In this document: piece by piece, positions 51,028 through 59,429 of the stretch
How positions within the stretch are numbered: the stretch's first letter is position 1
Layout: each line of letters begins with the position of its first letter
Assembly: GCA_944323685.1 (NCBI GenBank)
Contig: CALUTJ010000012.1
Span: 1-64,000 of the forward strand
Length of the DNA: 64,000 bases
Reading direction: 5' to 3'
Origin: Candidatus Gastranaerophilales bacterium
GTDB lineage: Bacteria > Cyanobacteriota > Vampirovibrionia > Gastranaerophilales > Gastranaerophilaceae
The notes under the pieces: model-generated
Database searches by the model: none
The model's input: only the letters and a program-made list of their open reading frames with translations
Told to the model about the DNA's origin: nothing
Made by a program: the position numbers and the translations under genes

Positions 51028-51078
51028 GCCGTTTTTTTTACTTTTTATAATAAAATTGAATTAAAAGAGAGAGTTATT

Positions 51079-52860
51079 ATGTTTAAAAAAATATTTTTAT
51101 TAGTGTTAACGTTTATTTTAACTTGCGGGTTAAATAATTCCGCTCAAGCCGTACCTGCGGCAGAAGGAACCATTGTCAAAGTCGGAATAAGCAATCAGGA
51201 TTTTTCTAATTATTATTTTACACAAACAAAATTGACAGCTACAGATGCGTTTACCATTACTGATAAAGCTACAAATACCCTTCTTGGCAGCTTTAATGCT
51301 CAGGATATTGTTGAGGTAAGCATAAAAAATAACTTTTTTACAGTCAGACAGGATAATAAAGAAATAGCCGGAGACATAAAAGGCCCTGTTTCAATAGATT
51401 CGCCAAACGGATTTGTTACGGTAGCAGATTTAAAACGTGCAGGAAAACCAGCGTATTACAGAGGGACACTTGAAATAACGCAGGCACCTAAAAAGGATAA
51501 TTTGTTTAATATTATAAATGTGCTCGATGTAGAATCTTACCTGAGAGGTGTTGTTCCTAATGAAATGCCGGTCAGATTCGGTATGGAAGCACTAAAAGCA
51601 CAGGCAATACTCGCAAGAAACTATGTACTAAAACCACGGGAAACAAATTATCACAATTATGATGTATGCGACTCAGTGGCGTGTCAGGTATATTTTGGCG
51701 CTAATACAGAAAACGAACTGTCCGACAAAGCAATATACGAAACCCAAAACATAGTTGCAATGCACAATAACGAACTTATACTTGCTTTATACAGCTCTAC
51801 GGCAGGCGGTTATACGGAAAGTTATGAAAACGCTTTTTCTGTTGACATGGCTAACGGGGTGAAGATGTTTCCGGGGGTAGCAAAACCTTTTTTAAAAGGC
51901 GTTCCCGATAAAGAAAAAACTCCTGTGTTAACCGATGAAAAAGAAGCAAAAAAGTTTTATACAACCAAACCTGAAACGTTCGACAATGATTCTCCTTATT
52001 TCAGATGGGTCAGAGAGTGGGACATAAAAGAGCTTGAGGACGTTCTTAAAAATACGCTTGTTACACAGTCGGCAACGGGTTTTGTCAAACCAAAACTCAC
52101 AAAAAGTTCGGACTTTGGCACATTAAAAGACATTAAAGTCGTTAAAAGAGGTGTGTCAGGCAAAGCAATGTCCATAAATATTATCACCGACAAAAATATT
52201 TTTAACGTCCAAAAAGAACTTGTCATAAGGAGAACTTTCAAAAAAGATAACAAAGCACTGCCCTCTGCAAATATTGTGTTTGATTTTGAAACCGTAAAAG
52301 TCGAAAAACCCGAAAGCAAACTAGTTTGGGAAAACTGGGATGACACTCAAACTACCGGAAATAAAGAGCCGGAAAAATCTAAAAAAGCCGACTCTAAAGA
52401 CAAAGACACAACGACAAAGGTAATTGTATACGGCGGCGGCTACGGGCACGGTGTGGGCATGAGCCAGTACGGTGCGGGTAATATGGCTAAAAAAGGCTAT
52501 TCTTATGCTGAAATAATACAGCATTATTTTACGGATACCGCTATCACCACAACGCCCGTAACATTGTCTTGCAACACAGGTGAAGATACTGCTGTTCAGA
52601 CATTTTATGTAGCCGATAAAAAACAAAAAGCTTATCTTGTTGCGGAGAACAAATTTCAGTTTACAACAATGACCGTAGTAATAAACAGTCAGGAATTTAA
52701 ACTTGAGATTGTACCTCAGCTGTTTAAGCCCGAAAAATTTGATATTACCCAATATTTAAAAGAAGGCGAAAACAAAATAACATATCTGCTTCCGTATTCG
52801 GAATCACATAAAAAACCCGTAAGATTGTTTGTAGAATTAAAAGAGGCTGAAAATAAATGA
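51079..52860 (+). CDS. SpoIID/LytB domain protein
   Basis: A 593-residue exported protein with a signal peptide (MFKKIFLLVLTFILTCGLNNSAQA). The SpoIID domain begins at about 145: LDVESYLRGVVPNEMP with catalytic E162, MEALKAQAILARNYV, CDSVACQVYFGA with C197 and C202, STAGGYTESYENAF. It resumes near 452 with GGYGHGVGMSQYGAGNMAKKG after an insertion of about 200 residues including a Lys/Asp-rich stretch. SpoIID is a lytic transglycosylase acting on denuded glycan. Cyanobacterial relatives use it outside sporulation, as is likely here. It overlaps murJ by 4 bp. Confidence 0.9.
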   Translation: MFKKIFLLVLTFILTCGLNNSAQAVPAAEGTIVKVGISNQDFSNYYFTQTKLTATDAFTITDKATNTLLGSFNAQDIVEVSIKNNFFTVRQDNKEIAGDIKGPVSIDSPNGFVTVADLKRAGKPAYYRGTLEITQAPKKDNLFNIINVLDVESYLRGVVPNEMPVRFGMEALKAQAILARNYVLKPRETNYHNYDVCDSVACQVYFGANTENELSDKAIYETQNIVAMHNNELILALYSSTAGGYTESYENAFSVDMANGVKMFPGVAKPFLKGVPDKEKTPVLTDEKEAKKFYTTKPETFDNDSPYFRWVREWDIKELEDVLKNTLVTQSATGFVKPKLTKSSDFGTLKDIKVVKRGVSGKAMSINIITDKNIFNVQKELVIRRTFKKDNKALPSANIVFDFETVKVEKPESKLVWENWDDTQTTGNKEPEKSKKADSKDKDTTTKVIVYGGGYGHGVGMSQYGAGNMAKKGYSYAEIIQHYFTDTAITTTPVTLSCNTGEDTAVQTFYVADKKQKAYLVAENKFQFTTMTVVINSQEFKLEIVPQLFKPEKFDITQYLKEGENKITYLLPYSESHKKPVRLFVELKEAENK

Positions 52861-54467
52861 CAGACAGCGCAAATAGTACATCACAAAATGCGTCTAAAAC
52901 CCAGAGTCTGCTAAAAGCAGCGTGGATAATAGCTTTTGTAACCATAATAAGCAAACTGATAGGTTTTTTGCGCGATATTGTTATCGCCAACTTTTACGGT
53001 GCCGGCATGGTGTCTGACGCTTATTTTTACGCATACCAGATTCCTGCGATTTCTATAATTTTGCTGGGCGGAATCGGCGGGCCTTTCCACAGTGCGGTGG
53101 TATCCGTATTTTCAAAAATGATACCTAACCTTGAAGAAAAAGCACCAAAAAATGTTAATAAATTATTCAATACGTTTTTAACAACGTCTTTTCTTGTGTT
53201 TTTGATTCTGGGTGTACTTGTTTTTGCGTTTTCAGATGTGATTATGCAGCTGATTATTTCTAAAGGTTCGCCTGAATTAATACACCTTGCAAGTTTACAT
53301 TTAAAAATAATGGCGCCGGTTTTAACGGTCGGCGGTGTTGTCGGTATTTATTACGGTATTTTGATTGTATACAAGGAGTTTTTAATCCCCAATATTTCGC
53401 CGATTCTTATGAGTGTGGCCATTATTGCAATAATTTCTCTTGTTCACAATGACAACTCCGGTATTGTTCTTGCCGCTGCAACAACAGTCGGTGCATTATG
53501 CCAGTTTGTGTATCAACTGCCAAAACTTAAGCAGCTCGGGTTTAAATTTAAACCAAACCTTGATGTTATGAACAACCCGCAGTTTAAAAACATTCTTGAA
53601 CTTTTGTTTCCGGCAATATTGAGTTCTACTGTCGGGCAGGTGTATATTTATGTTGATATGTTTTTTGCCTCGCAGCTGCAAGAAGGTGCGTGGTCTGCAA
53701 TAGGTTATGCAAACAGACTTTTTCAGTTTCCTGTAGGGGTGCTTGTCACCGCGTTTCTTGTACCTTTGTTTCCCATTTTTTCAAAACTTGTCGGAGAAAA
53801 GGATTACGACAACATTAGATACTATTTTAACAAGGGTGTGGGGCTGCTGAATTTTGTTGCATTTCCCATACTTGTATTAATTTTGTTGCTTTCTACAAAC
53901 GCAATACAATTGATTTTTCAACGCGGCGCTTTTAACGAAGTCGCTACAATGATGGTATCAGAGGCATTGTGTTATTTGTCAATTTCTATCATATTCTATG
54001 TGTTCAGAGATTCCATAACCAGAGTATTCTATGCGTTTAATGACTCTAAAACGCCGTTTCTGGTCGCATTGTCGTCTATTGTTATAAAATTTATTTTAAA
54101 CTTTTTGTTTGTAAAACAACTGGGCATAGGCGGTATTACGCTTTCAACTTCTTTTGTAACATTGATAAACGGCTTCTGGCTCGGACTTTTGATAAAGAAA
54201 AAGATGAGTATGGATTACGGCATATATTTTAAAAACCTGTTTAAAATGGCCGTAATATCTATCGCAACATATTACGTATGTCTTGGTGCATACAAATTGT
54301 GGGACAAACATTTTGAACCGACACAGTTTTTGTTAATTGTAAAAATTCTTTTAATAACCCTTCTGTGCGCAATTGTTTACAGCGTCTTTGCCGCAATTGT
54401 CAGAATCCCCTATGTATTTGAACTTTACGGCAGAGTAAAAGGCAAATTGATGAAATTCAAAGGATAA
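52857..54467 (+). CDS. murJ: Lipid II flippase MurJ
   Basis: A 536-residue MOP-superfamily transporter with about fourteen helices. The N-terminal segment TIISKLIGFLRDIVIANFYGAGMVSDAYFYAYQIP is typical of MurJ/MviN, as are QVYIYVDMFFASQLQEGAWSAIGYANRLFQFPVGVLVTAFLVPLFP and IFQRGAFN. It moves lipid II across the inner membrane. It is coupled to the SpoIID gene by ATGA and followed 3 bp later by tsaC, so a cell-wall synthesis/remodelling operon. Confidence 0.95.
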   Translation: MTDSANSTSQNASKTQSLLKAAWIIAFVTIISKLIGFLRDIVIANFYGAGMVSDAYFYAYQIPAISIILLGGIGGPFHSAVVSVFSKMIPNLEEKAPKNVNKLFNTFLTTSFLVFLILGVLVFAFSDVIMQLIISKGSPELIHLASLHLKIMAPVLTVGGVVGIYYGILIVYKEFLIPNISPILMSVAIIAIISLVHNDNSGIVLAAATTVGALCQFVYQLPKLKQLGFKFKPNLDVMNNPQFKNILELLFPAILSSTVGQVYIYVDMFFASQLQEGAWSAIGYANRLFQFPVGVLVTAFLVPLFPIFSKLVGEKDYDNIRYYFNKGVGLLNFVAFPILVLILLLSTNAIQLIFQRGAFNEVATMMVSEALCYLSISIIFYVFRDSITRVFYAFNDSKTPFLVALSSIVIKFILNFLFVKQLGIGGITLSTSFVTLINGFWLGLLIKKKMSMDYGIYFKNLFKMAVISIATYYVCLGAYKLWDKHFEPTQFLLIVKILLITLLCAIVYSVFAAIVRIPYVFELYGRVKGKLMKFKG

Positions 54468-54470
54468 TTT

Positions 54471-55067
54471 ATGGATATTTTCAGCGATACAACTTATGTT
54501 AAAAAGTTAAACGAAAAATTAAAACAAGGCGGAGTAATTGCCTTTGTAACAGATACCGTCTGGGGTGTGGGCTGTCTTCCCGACAATGAAAAAGGGGTGG
54601 AAAATATTTATGAACTCAAAAATCGTGACCGCTCAAAGCCGTTGATTTTGATGTCAGACTGCGTAGAACACCTTTTGCCTTATGTAAAAGATATTCCGCC
54701 GAAAGCTCATGAGTTGATGAAAAAACATTTCCCCGGTGCATTGACTTTGATTTTTGAAAAGTCTGACAAAACACCCGATTATGTAACTTCGTTTAAAAAT
54801 ACCGTCGGAATCCGCGTGCCGGATAATCCGTTTTTTAAAAGTCTTTGTGAGGTTATAGACGGGCATGTTCTTGCAACAACAAGCGCAAATCTTTCAGGGC
54901 AAAAGGCGGCTTCTACATACAAAGAAGCTGTTGAAAACATCGGTAATCACGTTGAATACGTGTTTGAAGACTACGGCTTTAAAGCTCAAGGACTGGCATC
55001 CACGGTTGCACTTGCTTTGAATGACGAAATAAAAGTTTTGCGCCAGGGCGAAGTTGTTATTGATTAA
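54471..55067 (+). CDS. tsaC: YrdC/Sua5-family threonylcarbamoyl-AMP synthase
   Basis: A 198-residue protein of the YrdC/Sua5 family, which makes threonylcarbamoyl-AMP for the t6A37 modification of tRNAs. GGVIAFVTDTVWGVGCLPDNEKGVENIYELKNRDRSKPLILM, KKHFPGALTLIFEKSD, TVGIRVPDNP and TTSANLSGQKA are the conserved motifs (including the K-R-P-K-like basic pocket in NRDRSKP). It has no C-terminal Sua5 domain. It ends a three-gene operon with spoIID and murJ. Confidence 0.92.
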   Translation: MDIFSDTTYVKKLNEKLKQGGVIAFVTDTVWGVGCLPDNEKGVENIYELKNRDRSKPLILMSDCVEHLLPYVKDIPPKAHELMKKHFPGALTLIFEKSDKTPDYVTSFKNTVGIRVPDNPFFKSLCEVIDGHVLATTSANLSGQKAASTYKEAVENIGNHVEYVFEDYGFKAQGLASTVALALNDEIKVLRQGEVVID

Positions 55068-55152
55068 AATATCCTTCAAAGAAATTCATAACAAGAAATA
55101 TTAAGCCAAACAAAAGCTGTATTTGCAACGGTATACAGGATTGGGAATAAAC

Positions 55153-55187
55153 AAAAGAGGTCTTAAAATAAGACCTCTTTTGTAATG
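55153..55187. terminator. Bidirectional intrinsic terminator
   Basis: A 13-bp stem AAAAGAGGTCTTA/TAAGACCTCTTTT with a 3-nt loop and T/A runs on both sides. It lies between tsaC and a small minus-strand ORF. Confidence 0.88.
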
Positions 55188-55209
55188 CAACATTTTTTAC
55201 ATATAGACA

Positions 55210-55359
55210 TTATTCAAAAGACATTACATCATGCCCGGGAATTCTCTCTAAGGAATTTTCTTTAAGTGATGCGGCAACTCTTTCCGCAATACCTTTTCTG
55301 AAGGTAGGTGCTTTTTCTGCTGCGACATCTTCTACTTTAGATAAAATTCTCCTAAACAT
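55210..55359 (-). CDS. Possible small protein of 49 residues
   Basis: MFRRILSKVEDVAAEKAPTF... encodes a basic, helical 49-residue protein (RKGIAERVAASLKENSLERI). AAAAGGTAACAAC before the ATG is a plausible ribosome binding site; the frame is also open from an ATG at 55383. The shared terminator just after its stop supports a real transcript, but the short length leaves doubt. No homology is recognised. Confidence 0.45.
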   Translation of the reverse strand: MFRRILSKVEDVAAEKAPTFRKGIAERVAASLKENSLERIPGHDVMSFE

Positions 55360-55580
55360 GTTGTTACCTTTTAAACCACTCATTACAGACCTCATTTCTA
55401 GACCTTTTTTGCAAAAAGATTTAAGTTAATTAAAGTAAATAAACACAAAATATATTTGATGACCAATTGTTACTTATTATATTATGCAACTTTTTTGTGA
55501 TTTTGCCAATACATTTGTAGTAGTAAATCTAAAATTGTTACATTTACACTTGCAAAAATTACTCAAAGTTAATAAAAATG

Positions 55581-55609
55581 TGGACATTCAGACATGTTAA
55601 TACTAAGAT
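55581..55609 (+). promoter_or_regulatory. Probable fabI promoter
   Basis: TGGACA (55581-55586) and TAAGAT (55604-55609) with a 17-bp spacer, ending 28 bp before the fabI ATG. Confidence 0.45.
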
Positions 55610-55637
55610 ACAATTATACAAATTAAGGAGATTTTCT

Positions 55638-56453
55638 ATGAAATTAATGGAAGGCAAAAAAGGTATTATTTTCGGTGTTTCTAACTCCAGAGGTATCGCT
55701 TATGCTATTGCTAAGCAAATTCACGAAGCAGGTGCCGAAATTGCATTCACATACGCTAACGAAGCTATGGAATCAAGAGTACGTCCTCTGGCAGAAGAGA
55801 TGAACGCAAAAATGATTGTTGAATGCGATGTTACCAACGAAGAACAGGTAAAAAGCGTTTTTGCACAGTACGAAAAAATATACGGAAAGCTGGATTTTGT
55901 TATCCACGCTGTTGCCTTTGCAAATAAAGAAGACTTGATGGGCGACTTTATCGACACATCAAAAGAAGGCTGGGACACAGCTTTAAGCGTAAGCGCATAT
56001 TCTCTGGTATCTTTGGCCAGAGCCGCAAAACCTTTATTTAACGAAGGCGGTGCAATATTAGCCTTGACATATCTCGGTTCGGAAAAAGTTGTTGCAAACT
56101 ACAACGTAATGGGTGTTGCTAAAGCTACTTTAGAAGCTTCTGCAAGATATCTTGCTGACAGCCTTGGCAAAATCGGCGTAAGAGTAAACTGTCTTTCTGC
56201 CGGTGCTGTTAAAACTCTTGCAGCCAAAGGCATTTCCGGATTTGACAGAATGCTTAAAGCAGCTATTTTAAAAGCTCCTTTAAGAAGAAATGTTTCTCTT
56301 GAAGATGTCGGCAAAACAGGTTTATACCTCGTTTCTGACTTAGCTTCAGGAGTTACCGGTGAAGTTGTTCACGTAGATTGCGGCTGCCATTGTGTATACG
56401 CATCTATAGATGAGATGGAAGCAACTTACACTTATCAAAAAGAACATCAATAA
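55638..56453 (+). CDS. fabI: Enoyl-[acyl-carrier-protein] reductase (NADH)
   Basis: A 271-residue short-chain dehydrogenase of the FabI type that reduces the enoyl-ACP double bond in fatty acid elongation. The nucleotide site is IIFGVSNSRGIAYAIAK, and Y145, Y155 and K162 (LTYLGSEKVVANYNVMGVAKA) match the FabI active-site Tyr-Tyr-Lys spacing, which separates it from FabG. ATG 55638 follows AAGGAG. The last residues include an unusual CGCHCVYA cysteine cluster. It is a single gene with a terminator. Confidence 0.95.
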   Translation: MKLMEGKKGIIFGVSNSRGIAYAIAKQIHEAGAEIAFTYANEAMESRVRPLAEEMNAKMIVECDVTNEEQVKSVFAQYEKIYGKLDFVIHAVAFANKEDLMGDFIDTSKEGWDTALSVSAYSLVSLARAAKPLFNEGGAILALTYLGSEKVVANYNVMGVAKATLEASARYLADSLGKIGVRVNCLSAGAVKTLAAKGISGFDRMLKAAILKAPLRRNVSLEDVGKTGLYLVSDLASGVTGEVVHVDCGCHCVYASIDEMEATYTYQKEHQ

Positions 56454-56464
56454 GTTTTTACACG

Positions 56465-56492
56465 GGGCAAGCCTTTTGGTTTGCCCTTTGTT
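56465..56492 (+). terminator. Intrinsic terminator of fabI
   Basis: A 9-bp stem GGGCAAGCC/GGTTTGCCC (one G-T pair) with a TTTT loop, followed by TTTG. The T run is short. Confidence 0.65.
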
Positions 56493-56548
56493 ATTTATGA
56501 TTTTAATTTATAATTTATTTTTAGTCGAAACTATAAGGAAGTAGAAAA

Positions 56549-57979
56549 ATGATGAAGAAAAACAAAACAAAAATTGTTGCCACGCTTGGCCCTGCAAGTT
56601 GTGAAGAATCAATTATCGAAGAACTTGTGCTCTCAGGTGCTACAATGTTCAGAATCAACACTTCTCACAACACTGCGGAAGCTCACGCTGAAACAATTAA
56701 AAAAATCAGAAGCGTTGAAAAAAGATTAAAAACTTTTATCCCTGTACTGGTTGACCTTCAGGGACCAAAAATAAGAGTAGGCAACCTGATTGAGCCTATT
56801 CCGATAGAACCGGGAAAAGAACTTGTTCTTGAATACGGTCTTGAACAAAAAGACCCTAACATTGTACCTGTTGACTACAAAGGCGTAGCTGATGATGTAC
56901 GTGAAGGTGAATATATTCTTTTAGACGACGGTAAAATCAGAATACAGGTTGTTAAAAAAGAAGGTACTAAAGTTCATGTAAAAGTTATTGACGGTGAATT
57001 GTTGAAACCAAGAAAAGGCATCAATATCCCCGGCGGAACAAAGAGCCTTTCTGCAATTACAGAACGTGACGTTGATTTCATCAAATTTGCAGTAGACAAC
57101 GATGCAGACTACCTTGCATTGTCTTTTGTACGTGACAAAGATGATATACTGCTTGCTAAAAAATATTTAAGCCACTTTGGTGCTGATATTCCTATAGTAG
57201 CTAAGATTGAAAAGCCCGAAGCCGTTAAAAACATCGAGTCAATCCTTGATGTAGTTGATGCCGTAATGGTTGCAAGAGGCGATCTGGGTATTGAACTTGC
57301 TCCGGAAAAAGTTCCCATGGTGCAAAAACAAATTGTTGATGCAGCATTTGCTCACAGAAAAACTTGTATCGTAGCTACACAAATGCTGGAATCAATGATA
57401 GATAACCCGATTCCGACAAGAGCAGAAGCTTCCGACGTTGCTAACGCTATCTTAGACGGTGCTGACGCAGTTATGTTATCAGGCGAAACAGCTGCCGGCA
57501 AACACCCTGTAGAAGCTGTTAAAATGATGGCTATGATTGCTCACGAAGTAGAACAAAGCAATTTTGTAAGCTACAATCTTGACTTGCCGATGAATCCAAA
57601 CTACGAACCTACACCTCAGGCAGTTGCTGCTGCTGCTGTCAAAATGGCTAATGATTTGGGTGCTAAAGCAATTCTTGCATTTACTCACACAGGTTACACG
57701 GTTAAACTGCTTTCTAAATTAAGACCGTCAGTTCCCGTAATGGCTATTTCCGACAGCGAAAAAGTTTGCAGAAAATTAAATCTGTTCTGGGATATGCACC
57801 CTTATCAAAAAGATTGGGACGTTGTTTTGAACGACGAGTTATTGAAAAAAATCGACAAATTGTTGCTTGAAAAAACAGAATACAAAAAAGACGACAGAGT
57901 TATCATTATCGGTTCTATTCCTAAACTTATTACCGGCAGAACAAACTTTGTACGTGTTCACAGAATGTGTGCTTTTTAA
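56549..57979 (+). CDS. pyk: Pyruvate kinase
   Basis: A 476-residue glycolytic enzyme making pyruvate and ATP from phosphoenolpyruvate and ADP. KTKIVATLGPAS, RINTSHN (a slight variant of the usual RxNFSHG), LVDLQGPKIRVG, LLDDGKI, VAKIEKPEAVKNI with the catalytic lysine, MVARGDLGIELAPEKVP, ATQMLESMIDNPIPTRAEASDVANAILDGADAVMLSGETAAGKHPVEAV are all present, then the C-terminal allosteric domain. AAGGAAG precedes the ATG. It has its own terminator. Confidence 0.96.
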   Translation: MMKKNKTKIVATLGPASCEESIIEELVLSGATMFRINTSHNTAEAHAETIKKIRSVEKRLKTFIPVLVDLQGPKIRVGNLIEPIPIEPGKELVLEYGLEQKDPNIVPVDYKGVADDVREGEYILLDDGKIRIQVVKKEGTKVHVKVIDGELLKPRKGINIPGGTKSLSAITERDVDFIKFAVDNDADYLALSFVRDKDDILLAKKYLSHFGADIPIVAKIEKPEAVKNIESILDVVDAVMVARGDLGIELAPEKVPMVQKQIVDAAFAHRKTCIVATQMLESMIDNPIPTRAEASDVANAILDGADAVMLSGETAAGKHPVEAVKMMAMIAHEVEQSNFVSYNLDLPMNPNYEPTPQAVAAAAVKMANDLGAKAILAFTHTGYTVKLLSKLRPSVPVMAISDSEKVCRKLNLFWDMHPYQKDWDVVLNDELLKKIDKLLLEKTEYKKDDRVIIIGSIPKLITGRTNFVRVHRMCAF

Positions 57980-58002
57980 ATTTCTGTATAAAACAATACA
58001 TA

Positions 58003-58035
58003 AAAAGACTATCACCAAAATGATAGTCTTTTTTA
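58003..58035 (+). terminator. Intrinsic terminator of pyk
   Basis: A 12-bp stem AAAAGACTATCA/TGATAGTCTTTT with a 6-nt loop, followed by further T. It probably also works for the minus strand. Confidence 0.9.
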
Positions 58036-58104
58036 TTATAAATGCATTTTATCAACAAGTTGACATTTGTTTCAGGCTAATATCTAAACTGCAAAATACA
58101 AAAA

Positions 58105-59043
58105 TCAGAAATTTATTCTCTCTTTTTCCACTACAACGGGTTTTGTGTTAACTCTTGTATAGATTGCACCAATGTATTCACCGAGCACCCCGAGGCAAAA
58201 CAGCTGTACCGAAGCAAAGAAAAACAGGCTGATTATAATAGGGGCCATGCCGAGTGTGAATTGTTCCCAGAAAATCAGTTTTAAAATAAAGTACAAAAAT
58301 GCGGTTAAAAGGCTGAGAAAAGAAAAACCAAAGCCCAAAAAGGTCATAATCCTTAGAGGGACTTTAGAATGTTTTACTATCCCGAGCATTGCATTATCAT
58401 AAAGGGTATAGAAATTGTTTTTTGTAATGCCTCTTTTTCTTGCGGGTTGGGTAAATTCCACAAAAGCTTTTTCGTATCCTATATCACAGATAAGCCCTCT
58501 TATGTACGGATAAGGGTCTTGCATATTTTTTATGATATCGATAACTTTTTTGTCGTACAGACCAAAGCCGGTGCAATTTTTTACAAGCCCCGAGTCATCG
58601 TCGGCAATACGTGAAAGAAATTCGTAATAGGCGCTTCTTATTAAAAACATAAGTAAGGTTTCTTCGCTTTTAGTTTTTTTGCCCAGTACAATCTTATAGC
58701 CCTGTTCCCATTTTTCTATAAAGTCTTTTATGAGTTCCGGCGGGTCTTGCAGGTCTGAGGCAAGATAAATGATAGCCTCTCCGCTTGATTGTATCATGCC
58801 GTAATAAGGGGAGCGTATGTGGCCGAAATTACGGGTATTTAGTATAACTTTAATCCTTTTATCTTTTTGCGCAAGTTCTCTCAGTTTTTGTTCCGTTTTG
58901 TCGGTTGAGCCGTTATCTAAGAGGATATATTCAAACTCGTATTTGTCACAAAAAGGTTCGATTGCTTTTGTAACTCTCTCGTAGAGTGTATCAAGATTTT
59001 CTTCTTCGTTATAACAGCTTGAAACAAGACTAATTTTTTTCAT
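58105..59043 (-). CDS. Family 2 glycosyltransferase with two C-terminal membrane helices (GtrB/DPM1-like)
   Basis: A 312-residue enzyme. SLVSSCYNEEENLDTLYERV, EYILLDNGSTDKTEQKL, the D-x-D-like site in YLASDLQDPPELI and LVKNCTGFGLYDKKVID place it in GT2, class of undecaprenyl- or dolichyl-phosphate glucosyl/mannosyltransferases; two helices at about 230-300 anchor it. It would make a polyprenyl-phosphate sugar used by membrane GT-C enzymes such as those divergently encoded next to it. It overlaps the GtrA-like gene by 14 bp. Confidence 0.9.
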   Translation of the reverse strand: MKKISLVSSCYNEEENLDTLYERVTKAIEPFCDKYEFEYILLDNGSTDKTEQKLRELAQKDKRIKVILNTRNFGHIRSPYYGMIQSSGEAIIYLASDLQDPPELIKDFIEKWEQGYKIVLGKKTKSEETLLMFLIRSAYYEFLSRIADDDSGLVKNCTGFGLYDKKVIDIIKNMQDPYPYIRGLICDIGYEKAFVEFTQPARKRGITKNNFYTLYDNAMLGIVKHSKVPLRIMTFLGFGFSFLSLLTAFLYFILKLIFWEQFTLGMAPIIISLFFFASVQLFCLGVLGEYIGAIYTRVNTKPVVVEKERINF

Positions 59044-59404
59044 ATTTAAATACCCAATTTTTGTTTAATAAAAATGCAATTATTGCGCATATTCCGGTTG
59101 AAACAAGACCGGCAAGGTAGAGGTTTATTCCGGCAAGTTCCGCCATACGCAGAATAATTATACCAAGTGTTGTTGTTATGGCATATACTGCAACAAATTT
59201 AAATATCAATTTATTGTTGTTATTTTTAAATACAATCGTGCCTGTGGTTTTGAAATTGAACAATACTCCGGCAATCGTAGACAGCACAACGGCAAGGGTA
59301 TAATGCAGACCCAAAAACAACAGCAGCGCATACGCCAGATAACCGAAGGCCGTATTTAAAACTCCGACAAAAATAAATTTTACAAAAAGCCAATCTATTT
59401 TCAT
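59030..59404 (-). CDS. GtrA-like membrane protein
   Basis: A 124-residue protein with four membrane helices: FIFVGVLNTAFGYLAYALLLFLG, LAVVLSTIAGVLFNFKTTGTIVF, KFVAVYAITTTLGIIIL and LVSTGICAIIAFLLNKNWVF, the standard GtrA pattern. GtrA-family proteins are thought to help flip polyprenyl-phosphate sugars made by the GT2 partner encoded directly downstream. Its start is 25 bp from the divergent membrane-protein gene. Confidence 0.9.
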   Translation of the reverse strand: MKIDWLFVKFIFVGVLNTAFGYLAYALLLFLGLHYTLAVVLSTIAGVLFNFKTTGTIVFKNNNNKLIFKFVAVYAITTTLGIIILRMAELAGINLYLAGLVSTGICAIIAFLLNKNWVFKYEKN

Positions 59405-59409
59405 AATTT

Positions 59410-59421
59410 TATAATATTATA
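59410..59421. promoter_or_regulatory. Palindromic -10 region of two divergent genes
   Basis: TATAATATTATA is a perfect 12-bp palindrome and provides a TATAAT box on both strands: one ending 14 bp before the plus-strand ATG at 59430, the other 11 bp before the gtrA ATG. Both transcripts would have little or no 5' leader. Confidence 0.5.
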
Positions 59422-59429
59422 AATGAGAG

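Noticed and set aside
51079-52860. Evidence of endospore formation
   Set aside because: SpoIID-domain proteins occur in many non-sporulating bacteria, and no other sporulation gene is present.
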